Source of the DNA: Halichondria panicea
Lineage: Eukaryota > Porifera > Demospongiae > Suberitida > Halichondriidae
Length of the DNA: 64,000 nucleotides
NCBI RefSeq assembly: GCF_963675165.1
Contig: NC_087390.1
Span: forward strand, 4,101,301 to 4,165,300
Reading direction: 5' to 3'
Below are positions 39,201-48,600 of this stretch, in pieces (within the stretch, counting starts at the first letter, position 1; each line of letters starts with the position of its first letter). Made by a program: the position numbers and the translations under genes. The notes beneath the pieces are model-generated. The model did not search any database. It saw nothing but the letters and a program-made list of their open reading frames with translations, and was not told the origin of the DNA.

Positions 39201-40130
39201 CGACTAAGGTGGGCTTGGGCTGATTTTCTGTTATGACAGAATTGACTTCTTCAGCTGAATGGATAAAAGAACATGTGCATCCATGGCAAAGCCAACATTT
39301 ACTTACATACCAGGAATCCACTTGATGCTAACATGACTGGCCAAAATTCTAGCCTCGCTAGGTAGACGGATAGTAGACGTTGGACCAGAACCGATGATAG
39401 CACCCTCAGGCCCAATATGATACTCGCGCGATACGAGACGTCTCAGAATGAATGGAATATGACAATTACCAGTGTCTAGGACACGAGCAATCTTCAGCTG
39501 GATGTGCTCTTTCAATGGCTGACCAAAAATATTTCCTGCACATGACAAGTAAAAAAACACTTTTGGGATTAATGGTGTATACACGGGAACTATAGACTGC
39601 ATGGAATTAAAAATCAGGTTATCTAGAAGTATAATTAATACTGTACTACATGTAGTAGCAAAGCCGTTGTATGTACTGAACTGGGGAGCTATGAATGATA
39701 GACCGCTTTATTGGCAGGGTGGCTTGAGGCAAAACAAGGATCAACAGACATGCAAAAACACCCAAATGAATGTGTGCACGTCCTCCGTTTCTAATCCCCC
39801 TCCTTCTTTATATCTACATGTACGTATGATGTACGTACTTAGTACGTACTATCTTAATATTATTGACCTATCAAACATACCAGCTTCACTGTCCTCAGGA
39901 TTCTCTTCCGTGCTGCTAAGGCTATGCATACGAAGCAAGTCATGAGTAAGCCCTACTCTTCTTCTAGATGCAGTTGTGGGTGGTGGTCGAGATTCACTCC
40001 TCTCTAATCGGGTGACAGCTGTATGGAATTGACGCTCCCTCTCTCTAATGAAATCCTCGAGGGCTGTGATTTTTGACTGGGCTTGTCCCAGTTTACTCAG
40101 CACTGAGAAACGCCTTCTTTCAGAAGACAT
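18038..40130 (-). CDS. FHA-like / ankyrin-repeat / RING-finger protein, 18 exons, 1103 residues
   Basis: Likely an E3 ubiquitin ligase with ankyrin substrate-binding repeats (inference from domains). Exons in protein order: 39881-40130, 39311-39535, 38557-39254, 37417-37580, 37104-37290, 36609-36794, 34853-35022, 33306-33400, 32447-32496, 31775-31933, 31345-31490, 27299-27431, 27119-27229, 24671-24828, 24403-24607, 24230-24346, 23192-23362, 18038-18124. All joins are GT-AG and phase-consistent (3312 bases). Residues 1-60 look coiled (LEDFIRERERQFHTAVTRLE). Residues ~120-160 are FHA-like (YHIGPEGAIIGSG ... ASHVSIKW), but GR is GS and the usual Ser three before the His is Leu. Residues ~255-1018 carry many ankyrin units (QNALHLAALLN, RTPLHYASLNNH, IPLHAAARAGRADIV, TSLHEACDAGH). 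The RING is C1057-x2-C1060, C1072-x-H1074, C1078-x2-C1081, C1088-x2-D1091. The start is the only ATG opening exon 1. The last exon is inferred from phase and RING spacing. Confidence 0.85.
18167..18246. repeat. CA/GT microsatellite just upstream of the last exon of the FHA-ANK-RING gene
   Basis: On the gene strand it is a CA repeat with CG-containing variants, beginning about 45 bases before the acceptor at 18125. Confidence 0.85.
18740..18960 (-). pseudogene. unidentified coding-like fragment
   Basis: The minus frame reads MVNGTRVHVGLSEECTNYIY, then PRGFSAIMHASAWFVLSPEV, and stops. It lies within the 5 kb intron 17, same strand as the host gene. Its phase does not extend the RING of the host. 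No family recognised. Confidence 0.3.
19526..19693 (-). pseudogene. unidentified coding-like fragment with a probable frameshift
   Basis: Opens with MAEVDTSGRFSPEQLPAWAQ. After ~54 codons the frame is lost, and a protein-like RSECIDQLEKWHKLME continues one base out of phase to about 19485. Probably a decayed gene or transposon protein. Confidence 0.35.
19749..19963 (-). pseudogene. unidentified coding-like fragment sharing an inverted repeat
   Basis: The minus frame contains DVVTDWSYALVGFLGVFRWC, then KQELEEKIMCALEASLGLVM. Its first 15 codons recur inverted at 20256-20303 on the plus strand, so at least part belongs to a mobile element. Confidence 0.35.
19913..20303. mobile_element. inverted-repeat element
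   Basis: Arms 19913-19963 and 20256-20303 are near-perfect inverted copies (AAATCCGACGAGAGCATAAC ... CCGTTACAACGT). The sequence just outside the right arm, TTTCCACGCTTTTTTGTGGT through TTTTTCTAGTCGGA, is repeated at 21718-21793. Confidence 0.6.
20730..20804. repeat. 37-base tandem duplication
   Basis: GAATTGTCTAGGTAAGAGAA plus AGAGACTGAGAGGCCT occurs twice in a row. Confidence 0.8.
21225..21560 (-). pseudogene. unidentified coding-like fragment
   Basis: After an acceptor-like AACTCAG (near 21540) the minus frame reads FVQSLDLSDVSPTTALLSTP, then VFTMFNSALRAICSAMDVPM, open for about 105 codons. Amino-acid usage is protein-like. Not part of the host reading frame; no family recognised. Confidence 0.3.
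22485..22815. repeat. decayed CAGAGGAGG-type element with internal repeats
   Basis: CAGAGGAGGTCCGGCAAAAAT at 22485 and CAGGGGAGGTCCGGCAAAAAT at ~22608 are direct copies, and CGGACCTCCTC near 22800 is inverted. A TCTGGATATTGGCATAG phrase occurs three times. Confidence 0.55.
23500..23970. mobile_element. copy of the GCGCATGCG / CCTCGGTG foldback family
   Basis: Shares CTACTAAGTAGAGTAGCAAC, TAGCGTTCTAGTGCAGAGCT, CATGACTAGAAGC and CATGCGCACCGAGGCATAAT with the element at 44216-45198. The left end is diverged. Lies in intron 16 of the FHA-ANK-RING gene. Confidence 0.6.
25370..25990. repeat. GCGCGTGGGCGGCCAC-type dispersed repeat (copy 1)
   Basis: Begins with TTACCCGAGCGCGTGAGCGG and GTCGTTTGGTTTGTTTGTC. 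It contains TTAAAGCTTCGTTGTC-TATAAAAGC and ends near a paired phrase GTGATCCTTACCGGT. Related copies: 32550-32850, 37713-38170, 51590-51960 (inverted), 62744-63245; shorter pieces at 24905-25020 and 55535-55560. Confidence 0.65.
26145..26375. repeat. AGCAGTAGCACTGGT-type microsatellite
   Basis: Interrupted triplet and nine-base repeats of AGC, AGT, GGT and ACT, giving Ser/Gly/Thr frames on one strand and Leu/Pro/Val on the other. Intronic, not coding. Confidence 0.8.
26553..27005. mobile_element. long foldback: about 205-base arms, about 35-base loop
   Basis: The sequence from TTCGAA (26555) to ATAATCTCCA (26757) is repeated as its reverse complement from TGGAGATTAT (26794) to 27005, with matched blocks such as CTAAGCAGCTAGCTACAATG, GACTGCAA-CCGTTAGA-AATG and GGTGGCCTCTTGAAAA. 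Lies in intron 13 of the FHA-ANK-RING gene. Confidence 0.85.
27516..27671. mobile_element. MITE of the TACCGTATAGC family
   Basis: Begins TACTGTATAGCAGGTAATTT and ends CCCGCTATACGGTA, in intron 11 of the FHA-ANK-RING gene. Confidence 0.65.
28030..28836. mobile_element. inverted-repeat element with arms of about 97 bases
   Basis: Starts AGGTAAGTTAAGGACTGGGA and ends as its inverse; arms include GCTGAATCAGCTAAAA and CACGCCCAC. Carries the nested element 28128-28481. Confidence 0.75.
28128..28481. mobile_element. TACCGTAAGACCTCGATTTAA-terminated element
   Basis: The left end TACCGTAAGACCTCGATTTA is inverted at the right end as TTAAATCGAGATTTTACGGTA. Inside, phrases of the type CCTCCAAA-ATGCGACC recur. 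Confidence 0.7.
30595..31071 (+). pseudogene. antisense intronic pseudogene, about 158 codons with two in-frame stops
   Basis: One frame runs from ATG 30595 through stops at 30820-30822 and ~30892 to a final TGA at 31069-31071. Protein-like segments: KISEVECIVKKLQDKHGNQY, SPSKRAGLRSEQLVKWHSLL, KGAISQLQYDEMQKAIMEEI. Family not identified; the end is a charged helix. It lies in intron 11 of the FHA-ANK-RING gene, opposite strand. No introns are visible, so a retrocopy or transposon gene is possible. Confidence 0.5.
32550..32850. repeat. GCGCGTGGGCGGCCAC-type dispersed repeat, several broken copies
   Basis: GTTAACCCGCGGCGCGTGGG (32609) and related GTGCCACGGCCAGAGCG and GGTGCGTGGGCAGCCAC phrases recur, each followed by TAGGAGTCCGTTGGTTAGT or similar. 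Confidence 0.65.
34529..34798. mobile_element. inverted-repeat element
   Basis: TATATGCTTGATCAGAGGCC at 34530 is inverted as GCGGCCCCTGATCAAGCATA at 34776-34798. Intron 7 of the FHA-ANK-RING gene, ending about 50 bases from exon 7. Confidence 0.55.
35969..36160. mobile_element. small MITE with long G tracts and 5-base target duplication
   Basis: Ends CAGGGCTGCAT and ATGCAGCCCTG are inverted. TAGGA is repeated immediately outside (35964-35968 and 36161-36165). Inside are G runs of 12 or more and a C-rich 3' part. Intron 6 of the FHA-ANK-RING gene. Confidence 0.8.
37713..38170. repeat. GCGCGTGGGCGGCCAC-type dispersed repeat
   Basis: Starts TTACCTGAGGCGCGCGTGGG followed by a (TTTG)n run, then GGATGCCACAGCACT, two diverged internal half-copies, and AACAATGGAAAAGGGTCGCT near its end. 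Intron 3 of the FHA-ANK-RING gene. Confidence 0.75.
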
Positions 40131-40586
40131 CTGATGGTTTACCTTGTTGGTCTATCCGGCTGCAATCTAACTCTTCAATCTATGCTGCAATCGAATATCT
40201 AGTCTTGATCTCTTGGGTATAACTTTACTCGATCAAGGAGATGAGAGGCTAATATCAGCCATAATTATTATCAAGAGTATTATGATATAATTATCTCTAT
40301 CGTAAACTCTTATGGATAGTCTTTAGTTGGGCGTGGCCTGACCGTCCCGAGATAGATAGTAGTCTCATGAATCAGCCGCCGTTCTTTGGAACCAAAGAAC
40401 GGCGGCTGATTCATGAGACTTGATAGATAGGGCATCACTCGCGCATGATCCGAATAAGAACCATCAGTGACCATTGTCTAGCTTATGAGCAGAATGCTTG
40501 AGCTTGAAAAAGGGCCTTCTGAGCTGTAGAATGGAGCTCAAAAGTGTCTTCAGTACAATCACTAACAGTAACACGTCCTCCAACTT
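40131..40586 (-). promoter_or_regulatory. upstream region of the FHA-ANK-RING gene, with a perfect palindrome
   Basis: Non-coding interval upstream of the minus-strand start at 40130. It holds the 16-mer TTTAGTTGGGCGTGGC at 40322-40337, which includes a KLF/SP-type GGGCGTGGC, and a perfect 29+29 inverted repeat at 40361-40420. The next 450 bases (40421-41055) show no gene apart from the 3' flank of the neighbouring gene. Confidence 0.5.
40361..40420. repeat. perfect palindrome, 29-base arms, 2-base spacer
   Basis: Left arm 40361-40389 (AGTCTCATGAATCAGCCGCC ...), right arm 40392-40420, spacer AA. GATAGATAG is found on both sides (40351-40359 and 40422-40430), compatible with a target-site duplication. 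Confidence 0.95.
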
Positions 40587-40975
40587 TTGAAGTCGAACCG
40601 TAAGGCGTTACAGTCTGCAGCAACCAGAGCCAGTAGGCCTAGTTCGATTGAGCAGTGTTCACTGTCGTCCTCCCTTTTTTTTCTCTGCCAAAACCTCAAC
40701 ATTACCCGATTAGAGTCGCTTCACTCGGAAGGTCACAATATAAACGTATCTCCTTTATGCAGTAAATCTATGGTCAATCTTATAATTATTTATATGGTAA
40801 TTGCTTTGCGCAGAGACTGCGTGACTCCACATGATGCAGCTATAGATCTAGCTATTTACACTTCCTGTATTATTTTATAAGCAAAGGTTTGGTCCCGCTA
40901 TAATACTAATAGCCAGAACTACCCAGAATCATTATCGATAGTAGAGGTCCTCTACCTATGCAGAACTACCAGTTT

Positions 40976-40981
40976 TTTATT
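40976..40981 (-). terminator. polyadenylation signal of the 255-residue gene
   Basis: AATAAA on the minus strand about 75 bases beyond the stop at 41056. Confidence 0.6.
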
Positions 40982-41055
40982 TAGCACATTCAGTGACACA
41001 CACGCATAAGTATAATTATATAACAAGATTATATCAATACATGCAAAACTATAAT

Positions 41056-42044
41056 TTAAGCCACTGGCCCAGTTGCTAGTTCTCTGTGTTGTGGTGCAGC
41101 TCTGGGGATTGCAGATACCGCTCTTCTACCTCCTGGTGGTGCTCTGTATATGCTAGCAGACTTCAATCTCATTAGTCGAACAGTGGCTGGAGCCGACTGC
41201 GTACGAAGTCTACGGTTTAGAGGTTTGGGATCATCAAACGGATCTGTTGAGTTGTTTAGTTGTTAATTATAATAGGGTTATTTTTAGCTGTGCTACGTGC
41301 ATGATTGTATAATTATGCGCTTGCTTACCTTCATAGTCAAAGGCAGATCTTTTTTTTCGAAGGTCAAAAGTATTTCGACGGTAACCCTCATCACCATGAT
41401 ATCCAACAACTGAAGGAGTTGTGGGGATGGAGAGGTGACCACCATATAGTTTGCGTGTGTAACCTGCAATTAAGGATTAATTGTCTATCTTGCTTATACA
41501 TCTTCAAACATGACATGTGATAATGATTCTTACCAGCTCCCAGCGCCTCCCTTTCCTGTAGGTAATGTTTTGTAGAGCTATTACGTATGAACTTGTCGAA
41601 CACTTGTCCCATCATCGAAGCACTCAGCTCACTACTACTTCCGGTAGATACCACTTGCTTGGCCTCTTGAACAGTTTTTGGCAGAGATTTACTTTTAAAA
41701 TACTTCTTGCAGTGCTTATCATGAAGAGCGTTGTACTGTGGTATTCCAAGATTCAAAGAAGGCTGTGTTCTGTCTACCTCATCATTCGCTTGTTTACTGA
41801 GAGTAATCCCATCCAGTACGAATGACTTCTCCAGCTCCTTTAGCCTGTATTATAACAATGTTTTTGATACACAATTGGACACAATTGGACACATGCATAG
41901 AGTAACTCACTTTTCTGGAGATTCATATTTGAAACGTCTGTAGTGTGGAAAATTTGTATTTGCACTTTTAGCTCTCTTTGGCTTTATTGGAGGTAGCACT
42001 ACACTTCGGCTAGTTTCAAGATTATGTGCATCACCTTCAGCCAT
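41056..42044 (-). CDS. uncharacterised basic protein, 4 exons, 255 residues, possibly ciliary
   Basis: Exons 41911-42044, 41534-41844, 41329-41463, 41056-41243; three introns of 66-85 bases, all GT-AG, phases 2, 1, 1; total 768 bases. I do not recognise the family with certainty. The N-terminus is basic and Pro-rich (VVLPPIKPKRAKS). The middle holds QYNALHDKHCKKYF, which resembles from memory the YN-L-DKH-xx-YF motif at the start of ERICH3-like proteins. The C-terminus is Arg/Ala/Pro-rich (RRLRTQSAPATVRLMR), a composition common in axonemal proteins. No signal peptide or membrane segment is seen. It is head-to-head with the CREB gene 640 bases away, so a shared promoter is plausible. A polyA signal on the minus strand lies at 40976-40981, about 75 bases past the stop. 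Confidence 0.8.
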
Positions 42045-42683
42045 GGCGTTACTTTTGCAACAAGATAGTGCAGCAGCAACCAACGGTGGCTTAATCCTCA
42101 GCTAGATAATCAGGTTTCTGCTGTATGAGATTTCTACAACTATAGATAGCTCAACAATAAATAATTATGTTATCAAGTTTAAAACTGCATACAGATCTTA
42201 GATTTGTTTACCAGCTACGCCCACATTAGTGATGTGGTAGAAAAATCACCACGCCCTTCCGCGCATGTGCGCTGGTCCTTTGTGACTCAGCATTAACTGA
42301 CGCCATAACGCTTCGATGTGACGGTTCTTAGAACTGTTTCTTTATCAAGACGACATCGACACTGGGTGACGTTCTGTGACACACAGGTTTGTCAACTTTT
42401 GTTTTTGAAGCTCGTGTTTGGTCGTTTGACCCTGTTGTTTAGACAATGTTTAGCTCTGTCATAAGGATCTGTGCCTAAATTATCATGTTATGGCTCGGTT
42501 ATACCGCCATTTTTGTCATACCAACTGTGTTTGAGGCCTCTCTGATTTTTGGGTGTTACCACATTGATTGATGATGGGTACGGGTTGTAGGTTAGAGGAG
42601 CTCTATGTACATGTACGTATAAATGTGTGTCCATGGTTTTAAACATTAATTTTGTGTGTAGATCTAGGTACGCATATTGAGAA
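42045..42683. promoter_or_regulatory. bidirectional promoter region between the 255-residue gene and CREB
   Basis: Both start codons face away from this 640-base interval. Motifs seen: CACCC/KLF-type boxes at 42214-42222 and 42249-42257; an NRF1-like palindrome GCGCATGTGCGC at 42261-42272; an AP-1/MARE core TGACTCA at 42283-42289; and CRE half-sites TGACG at 42298 and 42319 and TGACGTT at 42367-42373. A possible 5' UTR intron of CREB runs from a donor after 42386 (CACACAG/GT) to an acceptor at 42660. Transcription starts cannot be placed by eye. Confidence 0.5.
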
Positions 42684-45600
42684 ATGTCTACGCTGAAACC
42701 TGTACAACAGATCGGACTGACAGTAGAAGGTGCGCTAGCTGTGTTGTGGTTGTCCCATTACGGTTTAAATCTGTACAATCTAGTATTAATCTTGAAGTCT
42801 AGGCCAGACAAAGTAATTAAATTTGGTTTTCTGACCTTTTCATCAAATTAGGTGAGGGGAAGCGGCCTTTTTGTATGGCATTTAGTGCAGCGTACATTAA
42901 AAAGGTCACGTAATTTAATGTTGTCTGTCATGTCATGCTAAAAAGGTTTTAGGCCAGTTGTTTTGACGATCGTTACAATCCATTGCAATAATAAAGAAGC
43001 AAGTGATGTACGTCAAACCAAAGCAGGCGGGCCTGAGAACCAAATATTTTTCTTTATGGCATGCATGTGGTTGCATAGAGGAAGTACGGTTGCTGCACGT
43101 ACAATGTACATGTTTGTAACGATTGAGGTATTTTATGAAATTTGATCTCACACACTTGTTCTACCTCCATAGGGGCCGGGGGGGGATTTTTAATCGCATT
43201 AGTACAAGCGTGTACCTTTTTGTAGAACAATGTTTCTTTGTGTGTAGTGTAGCTACAAGCACGACATGATTGTGATTATAGGTGATTATATGATGCCATG
43301 GTGCCTATTATAGTTGTAATGCTACCTTGTGTGTAGGCCCTCCAGATGACCACACTACTAGGGCCTCCTCAGTTACACACAATCCTCCAGTGGACAACGG
43401 CGATGATGATGATGACGACGAGCCCTCAGTACTTGAGGCTCTCTCTGATGATCAACTAGCCAGGAGGCCGTCTTTCAAGTGTGTGACCATATAATTATGT
43501 AAAAACCACTTACAGACTACTAGTTTCCGAAAAAACAGTTACCTTTTTTTTGCCAAAAAATTTTAGGCTTGAAAAGAAACTAGGAGTATTTTTGCAAACG
43601 CATGGTTTAACTCGAAATATACCCAATGCACCTTAGTATTGGGTTGTCGCGTTGAGCAGTTACAGCTCGAACAGACAGACACACACAAATTTTTCTATTG
43701 GATTGTGGCACTAAAATAGCGCCATAAACAAACATCAATTTATTTATTTTTACGTGAATATCAATATCAAGTCACAGCCTACATGACATGTACATGTACA
43801 GACATTGTACATGTACGTGTATTGTATTTTCTGTGTTGCTGTTTGACAATTTCTTTATCTTCTTGCATCCTGTTGTTAATCACCCATAGGAAGATATTGG
43901 ACGACCTGTCATCAGCAGGAGCTACTTTACAGAAGGCTAATGTGTCTGCTGACCCCCTTAATGCTGCTGCAGTGGCCACTCTACAAGCACAGGTAATTGA
44001 CTTTACGTTAATTGTATCGGTCAAAATAAGGTTCCCATTCAATTTACGTACTACAGTGTACGTGCATATAATATCACTGCCTGAAGTCCAAATCTCTGTA
44101 GTAAAACCAATAAATTATCTGTAGATCTATCTTCATTTTTTTTGTACATGTAAAGCCTATAAGGCCACCCCTGTTGCTGTTTTAACCTGGCATACATATA
44201 CCTGTAGTCAATTTTTTATGCCTCGGTGCGCATGCGAAAGCGAGGTATACATGCAGTAGTGTGTCTGTGTGCGTGCGTATACTGCTACAGCTACTCAAGA
44301 CTTTCTATAGGCTTCTAGTCATGTTTTCTTGGATTTTAATTAGTGGATTTGCCAAAATAACGCTTCGTTCTCGAGTTATGCCTAGTTTTGCTTACTTTGG
44401 AATGCCATATTGCAGAAGTGTGCGTAGCAAAACTTGTTCATGGAGTGTTGCTACTCTACTTAGTAGTTAGCTCTGTACTAGAACGCTAGCTATTGGTACA
44501 CAATGTAGCTGCAGGAGTGAGAAGAGAGCTGTAAGTCTGCTGATAGCAGCCATTCGACTTGAACTTTTGGCCTCGATCAATTTAACAATAATCATGGTCG
44601 ATCATTACCCACTCGTTGAGTTTCTCTGTGATTCTGATTCTGTAAAATTCTGCAGTAAAATTTGTAAGTTTATAAGTAGAGGTGCCAAAGCTACATAACA
44701 TAAAGCTCTACTAATAGCGTTTCTACACACATTATGTCTTAAATTTTGCTGCATGCATGCAGGCAGAATCCAGAATCACAGGGAAACTCAAGGAGTGGGT
44801 ATAATGATCGAAAATTATTGTTATTAAAAACAATCGATGCCAAAAGTTAAAGCTTAAGATTAATGGCTGCATCAGTAGAGCCTTGCAGCTCTCTTATCAA
44901 TGTTGCAGCTACCAATAGCTAGCGTTCTAGTGCAGAGCTAACTACTAAGTAGAGTAGCAACACTCCATGCACAAGTTACACTACGCACTCTTCTGAAAGG
45001 GCTGCAATAGCATTCCAAATATTCTAAGCAAAAAACTCGAGAACGAAGCATTATTTTACAAATCCACGAATTAAAATCCAAGTAAACATGACTAGAAGCC
45101 TATAGAAACTCTTACTTGCACTTGACTGATCCTTTAGCAGTCTACAAACACACTACCGTATACATGTACCTTGCTTGCGCATGCGCACGGAGGCATAAAA
45201 TCATACACATGCAAAGCTATATAGCTAGCTAGCTAGAGACAGAGCTGTAGGTTTGTACTGCTATTTTCTTTCTGATAGTGTCAGTAGCAGTAGTATAGTA
45301 GACTTTCACCAAAGTTAGTGTTAGATGGGCATGGCCTGTCCATGTCATGTAGGCTCTTGTCAGCTTTTACTCCGTTCTGGCGATTGTCATCCACACTGTT
45401 GCAGGCTGTGAGTCTTTTGTTAACATAGCAGGCTAAGGGTAGCTATCAGAGAATGCTATCCGATGTGCTAGAAACTTTCAATCGAACTTTGTATCTACTT
45501 CTTTCAATCCCCTTCCGTTTGTTGTGATGTCATTGTTTTACTGAGCATATGCGATGTTATCCAAAGCCCCAGATACCGGGGGGATATTAGCGCATGCGCA

Positions 45601-48600
45601 AGCAGTCGATACCAGGCCCACTTCCCTGATGTGAAGTGTGGCCTGGAATCGAGGCTAATAGATCTATACATGTATACCGTATAATCTAGTTAGTAAGCGC
45701 ATGCGCCTATATAGGGAAAAGAGCAGGCCTCTATGCGCCTATTGTCCGGATGCGTATAGAGATTAACCACGCCCATGACGTGTCAATGAAGAAAATCTCC
45801 ATTAGCTAGATCAATCGTTTGTCTGCAAGAGGTCTATAGTCATATATCTGACAGCAGTAGGTAGTGAAAGAGACTATATATAAAGAAGTGTGGAGACCAG
45901 TTGTTGGGCAGAGAACTGTGCAGACAACCATGCGCCTTCTATCAAGGCTCTTGGTCTGCTAACGTACCAGTATGCACCTATTAGTTGGTGTGCGCTTATT
46001 AACCAGATTATATGGTAGTCTACAGAATCTTACGTGAGTCAAAATGTGAACTTTGTCCCTTGCTCTATTAATAGTGTTTTGGTTTACTTATGGTTTTTGC
46101 GATTTACTATTTGCCTAAGAATCATTCTAGAACCATAATTCTTTTACATACACTGTGTAAGCACCATTTCCAGTTAGAACGATTACGTTAAGCTTGCCTG
46201 AAGAGCATCGATCCATTTTGTCACGAAAATGGATATCACTCCAAATTAATTTTGTTTGCGTCACAAGGTTTTCATGTAACAACGCTTGGAACTATGGAAC
46301 AGTAGGATGCTTAGAACCATGGAAAACAGTGGATACCATGTACAATCATTATAGAGAAGAGCCAACTCAGCATTATCATATTTATTATAGCTCAGTGTGC
46401 AATGAATGTAGCCAGATACAAAACTGGTTGTAATATTTTCAAGCTGTACACATGGCAGTCTGTACGAGGCTAAAGCATGGGACAGCACTAGAACACTCCT
46501 AGCCAAGATCACATGTTTTTAATACTGGTGTAACCGGATGGGCTCTCGGTTACACTCGGCTTCGCCTCGACACCGTAAGTAAGTGTCGGTCGTGCCTCTC
46601 AGTCAATCTAGCATTCGTTGACTTCTTTTCTAGCGAATAAGAAGTTTCCTGTGTGTTCCAAATGATCGATTTTTCCTTGAAATGCAGACTTCTAATTCCT
46701 GTGCACACATGCAGGCTGCTCTCCAACAAGCTGCCTCGTCTGGTGGCATGACCAACCCGGCTGTGTTCTCTGGAATTTTTCAAGGGATTCATGCTAACCA
46801 GGGTGAAGGGACGCCTACTTCTTCTGCAACCAATGGAGATTCACAACCACAGCTTTCAATGTTGTTACCGACACAACAACAAGTAAGAGTGTCATTCACC
46901 CACCAGTCATTTGACTAATACCAGGAGTACGTACACTGTATTATATTACATGTAGACATTTTATTGTATGCATGCCCTCCCTTTTTATTAAGTTTCTAGC
47001 TCTGTGTGTGCACTCATGTCATACTCTGATTTGCAGTTGCAGACTGCGATACTAAATGCTTCTTCTGGAGTTGTCCAATCACTAGCTAACCAAGCGAACA
47101 TTCCAGCAAGCCTACTGTCTTCTGCCCTCATTAATGCCAACATGGCTGCCACACTAAGCGCAACTGGTGGCGTCATGAATCCTGGTATGTATAGAGAATT
47201 AGAGTGTGATAAAATGCATTGTAGCGTAATTAAATAGGGCCACTATTATAATAATTATGGTTTGCGCTGTAGACAATAAGATAAGCCAAGGCACAAGTTG
47301 TTTAAACAAAGAAACAGCTAGCTATAGAGCTTATAGCCTCGATTCCAGGCCCTTTAGTGAAAAGAGGGTCTATAGTATCCACTGTTTGCGCGCGGGTGAA
47401 TTCAATAGTAAATTTGTTAGTGAAACTCTTTGTTTTGTACTATGGATTAGTGTCGAGAGAGAGAAATCGCCATCACAACACTAAGCTCATACGAGGAGCA
47501 CTGATCCTACTGAAATGGCATCAAACAAGAAAGGCAGCGTCTGGAAGCCAGTAGACTTGACAGACGGTAACAGACAGAAAACACCCACCACTCTACCACA
47601 GTACAAAAGAAGACAAAACCTGACTTTTCAACACTAGAGAGAGCGTGAGCAAGAGCAGAAAGGAGAAAGACAGCCAGCTAAATTGCCCCAAGAATTTTGG
47701 GAGTCGAGATATCTTAGTCAGTATACTTATATTAATTTTTACAGTGATGTCATTGCACAAATTATAGAATCAGTAACACAGGTACTATTATCACATTTAT
47801 GGCTTCGAATAGTGACTAGTTCTGTTGTGATGGATTCTACTTCTCTTCTGCTCTTGCTCTCTTCAGTGTTGAAAAGTCAGGTACTGTACTGTAGTGGTGT
47901 GGTGGGTGTTTTTCTGTCGGTACCGACCGCCTCTGACAATTAGTCTATTTGTTTCAGATGCTGCCTCTTTTGTTTGATGCCAATCTCAGTATATAGGATC
48001 AGTGCTCCTCATCTGAGCCTATAGATTTGTGATAAGGATTTCTCTGTCTTGGCCACTAATAGAGTTTATAATCAACCACATGGGTGACCATAGTACAAAA
48101 AGTAATTGAAGAGTTTTACTACTATTGAATCCACCCACATGCAAAACAGTGGATACCAGGCCCTCTTTTCACCAAAGGGCCTGGTAATGAGGCTAGATGT
48201 AACTATTACGTCTAGCAAGGATCGTGCGATTTGAAGTGAGCAAACTTCGCATAATAATTGTTTGATGCATTTTACATGTAGTAGTACGGTAATATGTGTG
48301 CCAGTAAGCTACAAGTAGAGTCATGAACTACAGTTGTGTAAGGTGCTAGCAATACAATTGAACGCGGTTACCGTAGCACATTGTAATAATTGCATGTATT
48401 TAGGGTCTACTACAATGTTGAGTTCACTAACAACTGCTGCACGTCAAAATACCCCTGTCATAGTTCAAGATGAGGGCATCAAGAAGAGAGATGTCAGACT
48501 CATGAAAAATAGGTCAGTTTAAGGTTGTAATTATTTTACTCACATGCATGTAGAAATTAATTATAATCGATGTATTTTTCATTCACAGAGAAGCTGCTCG

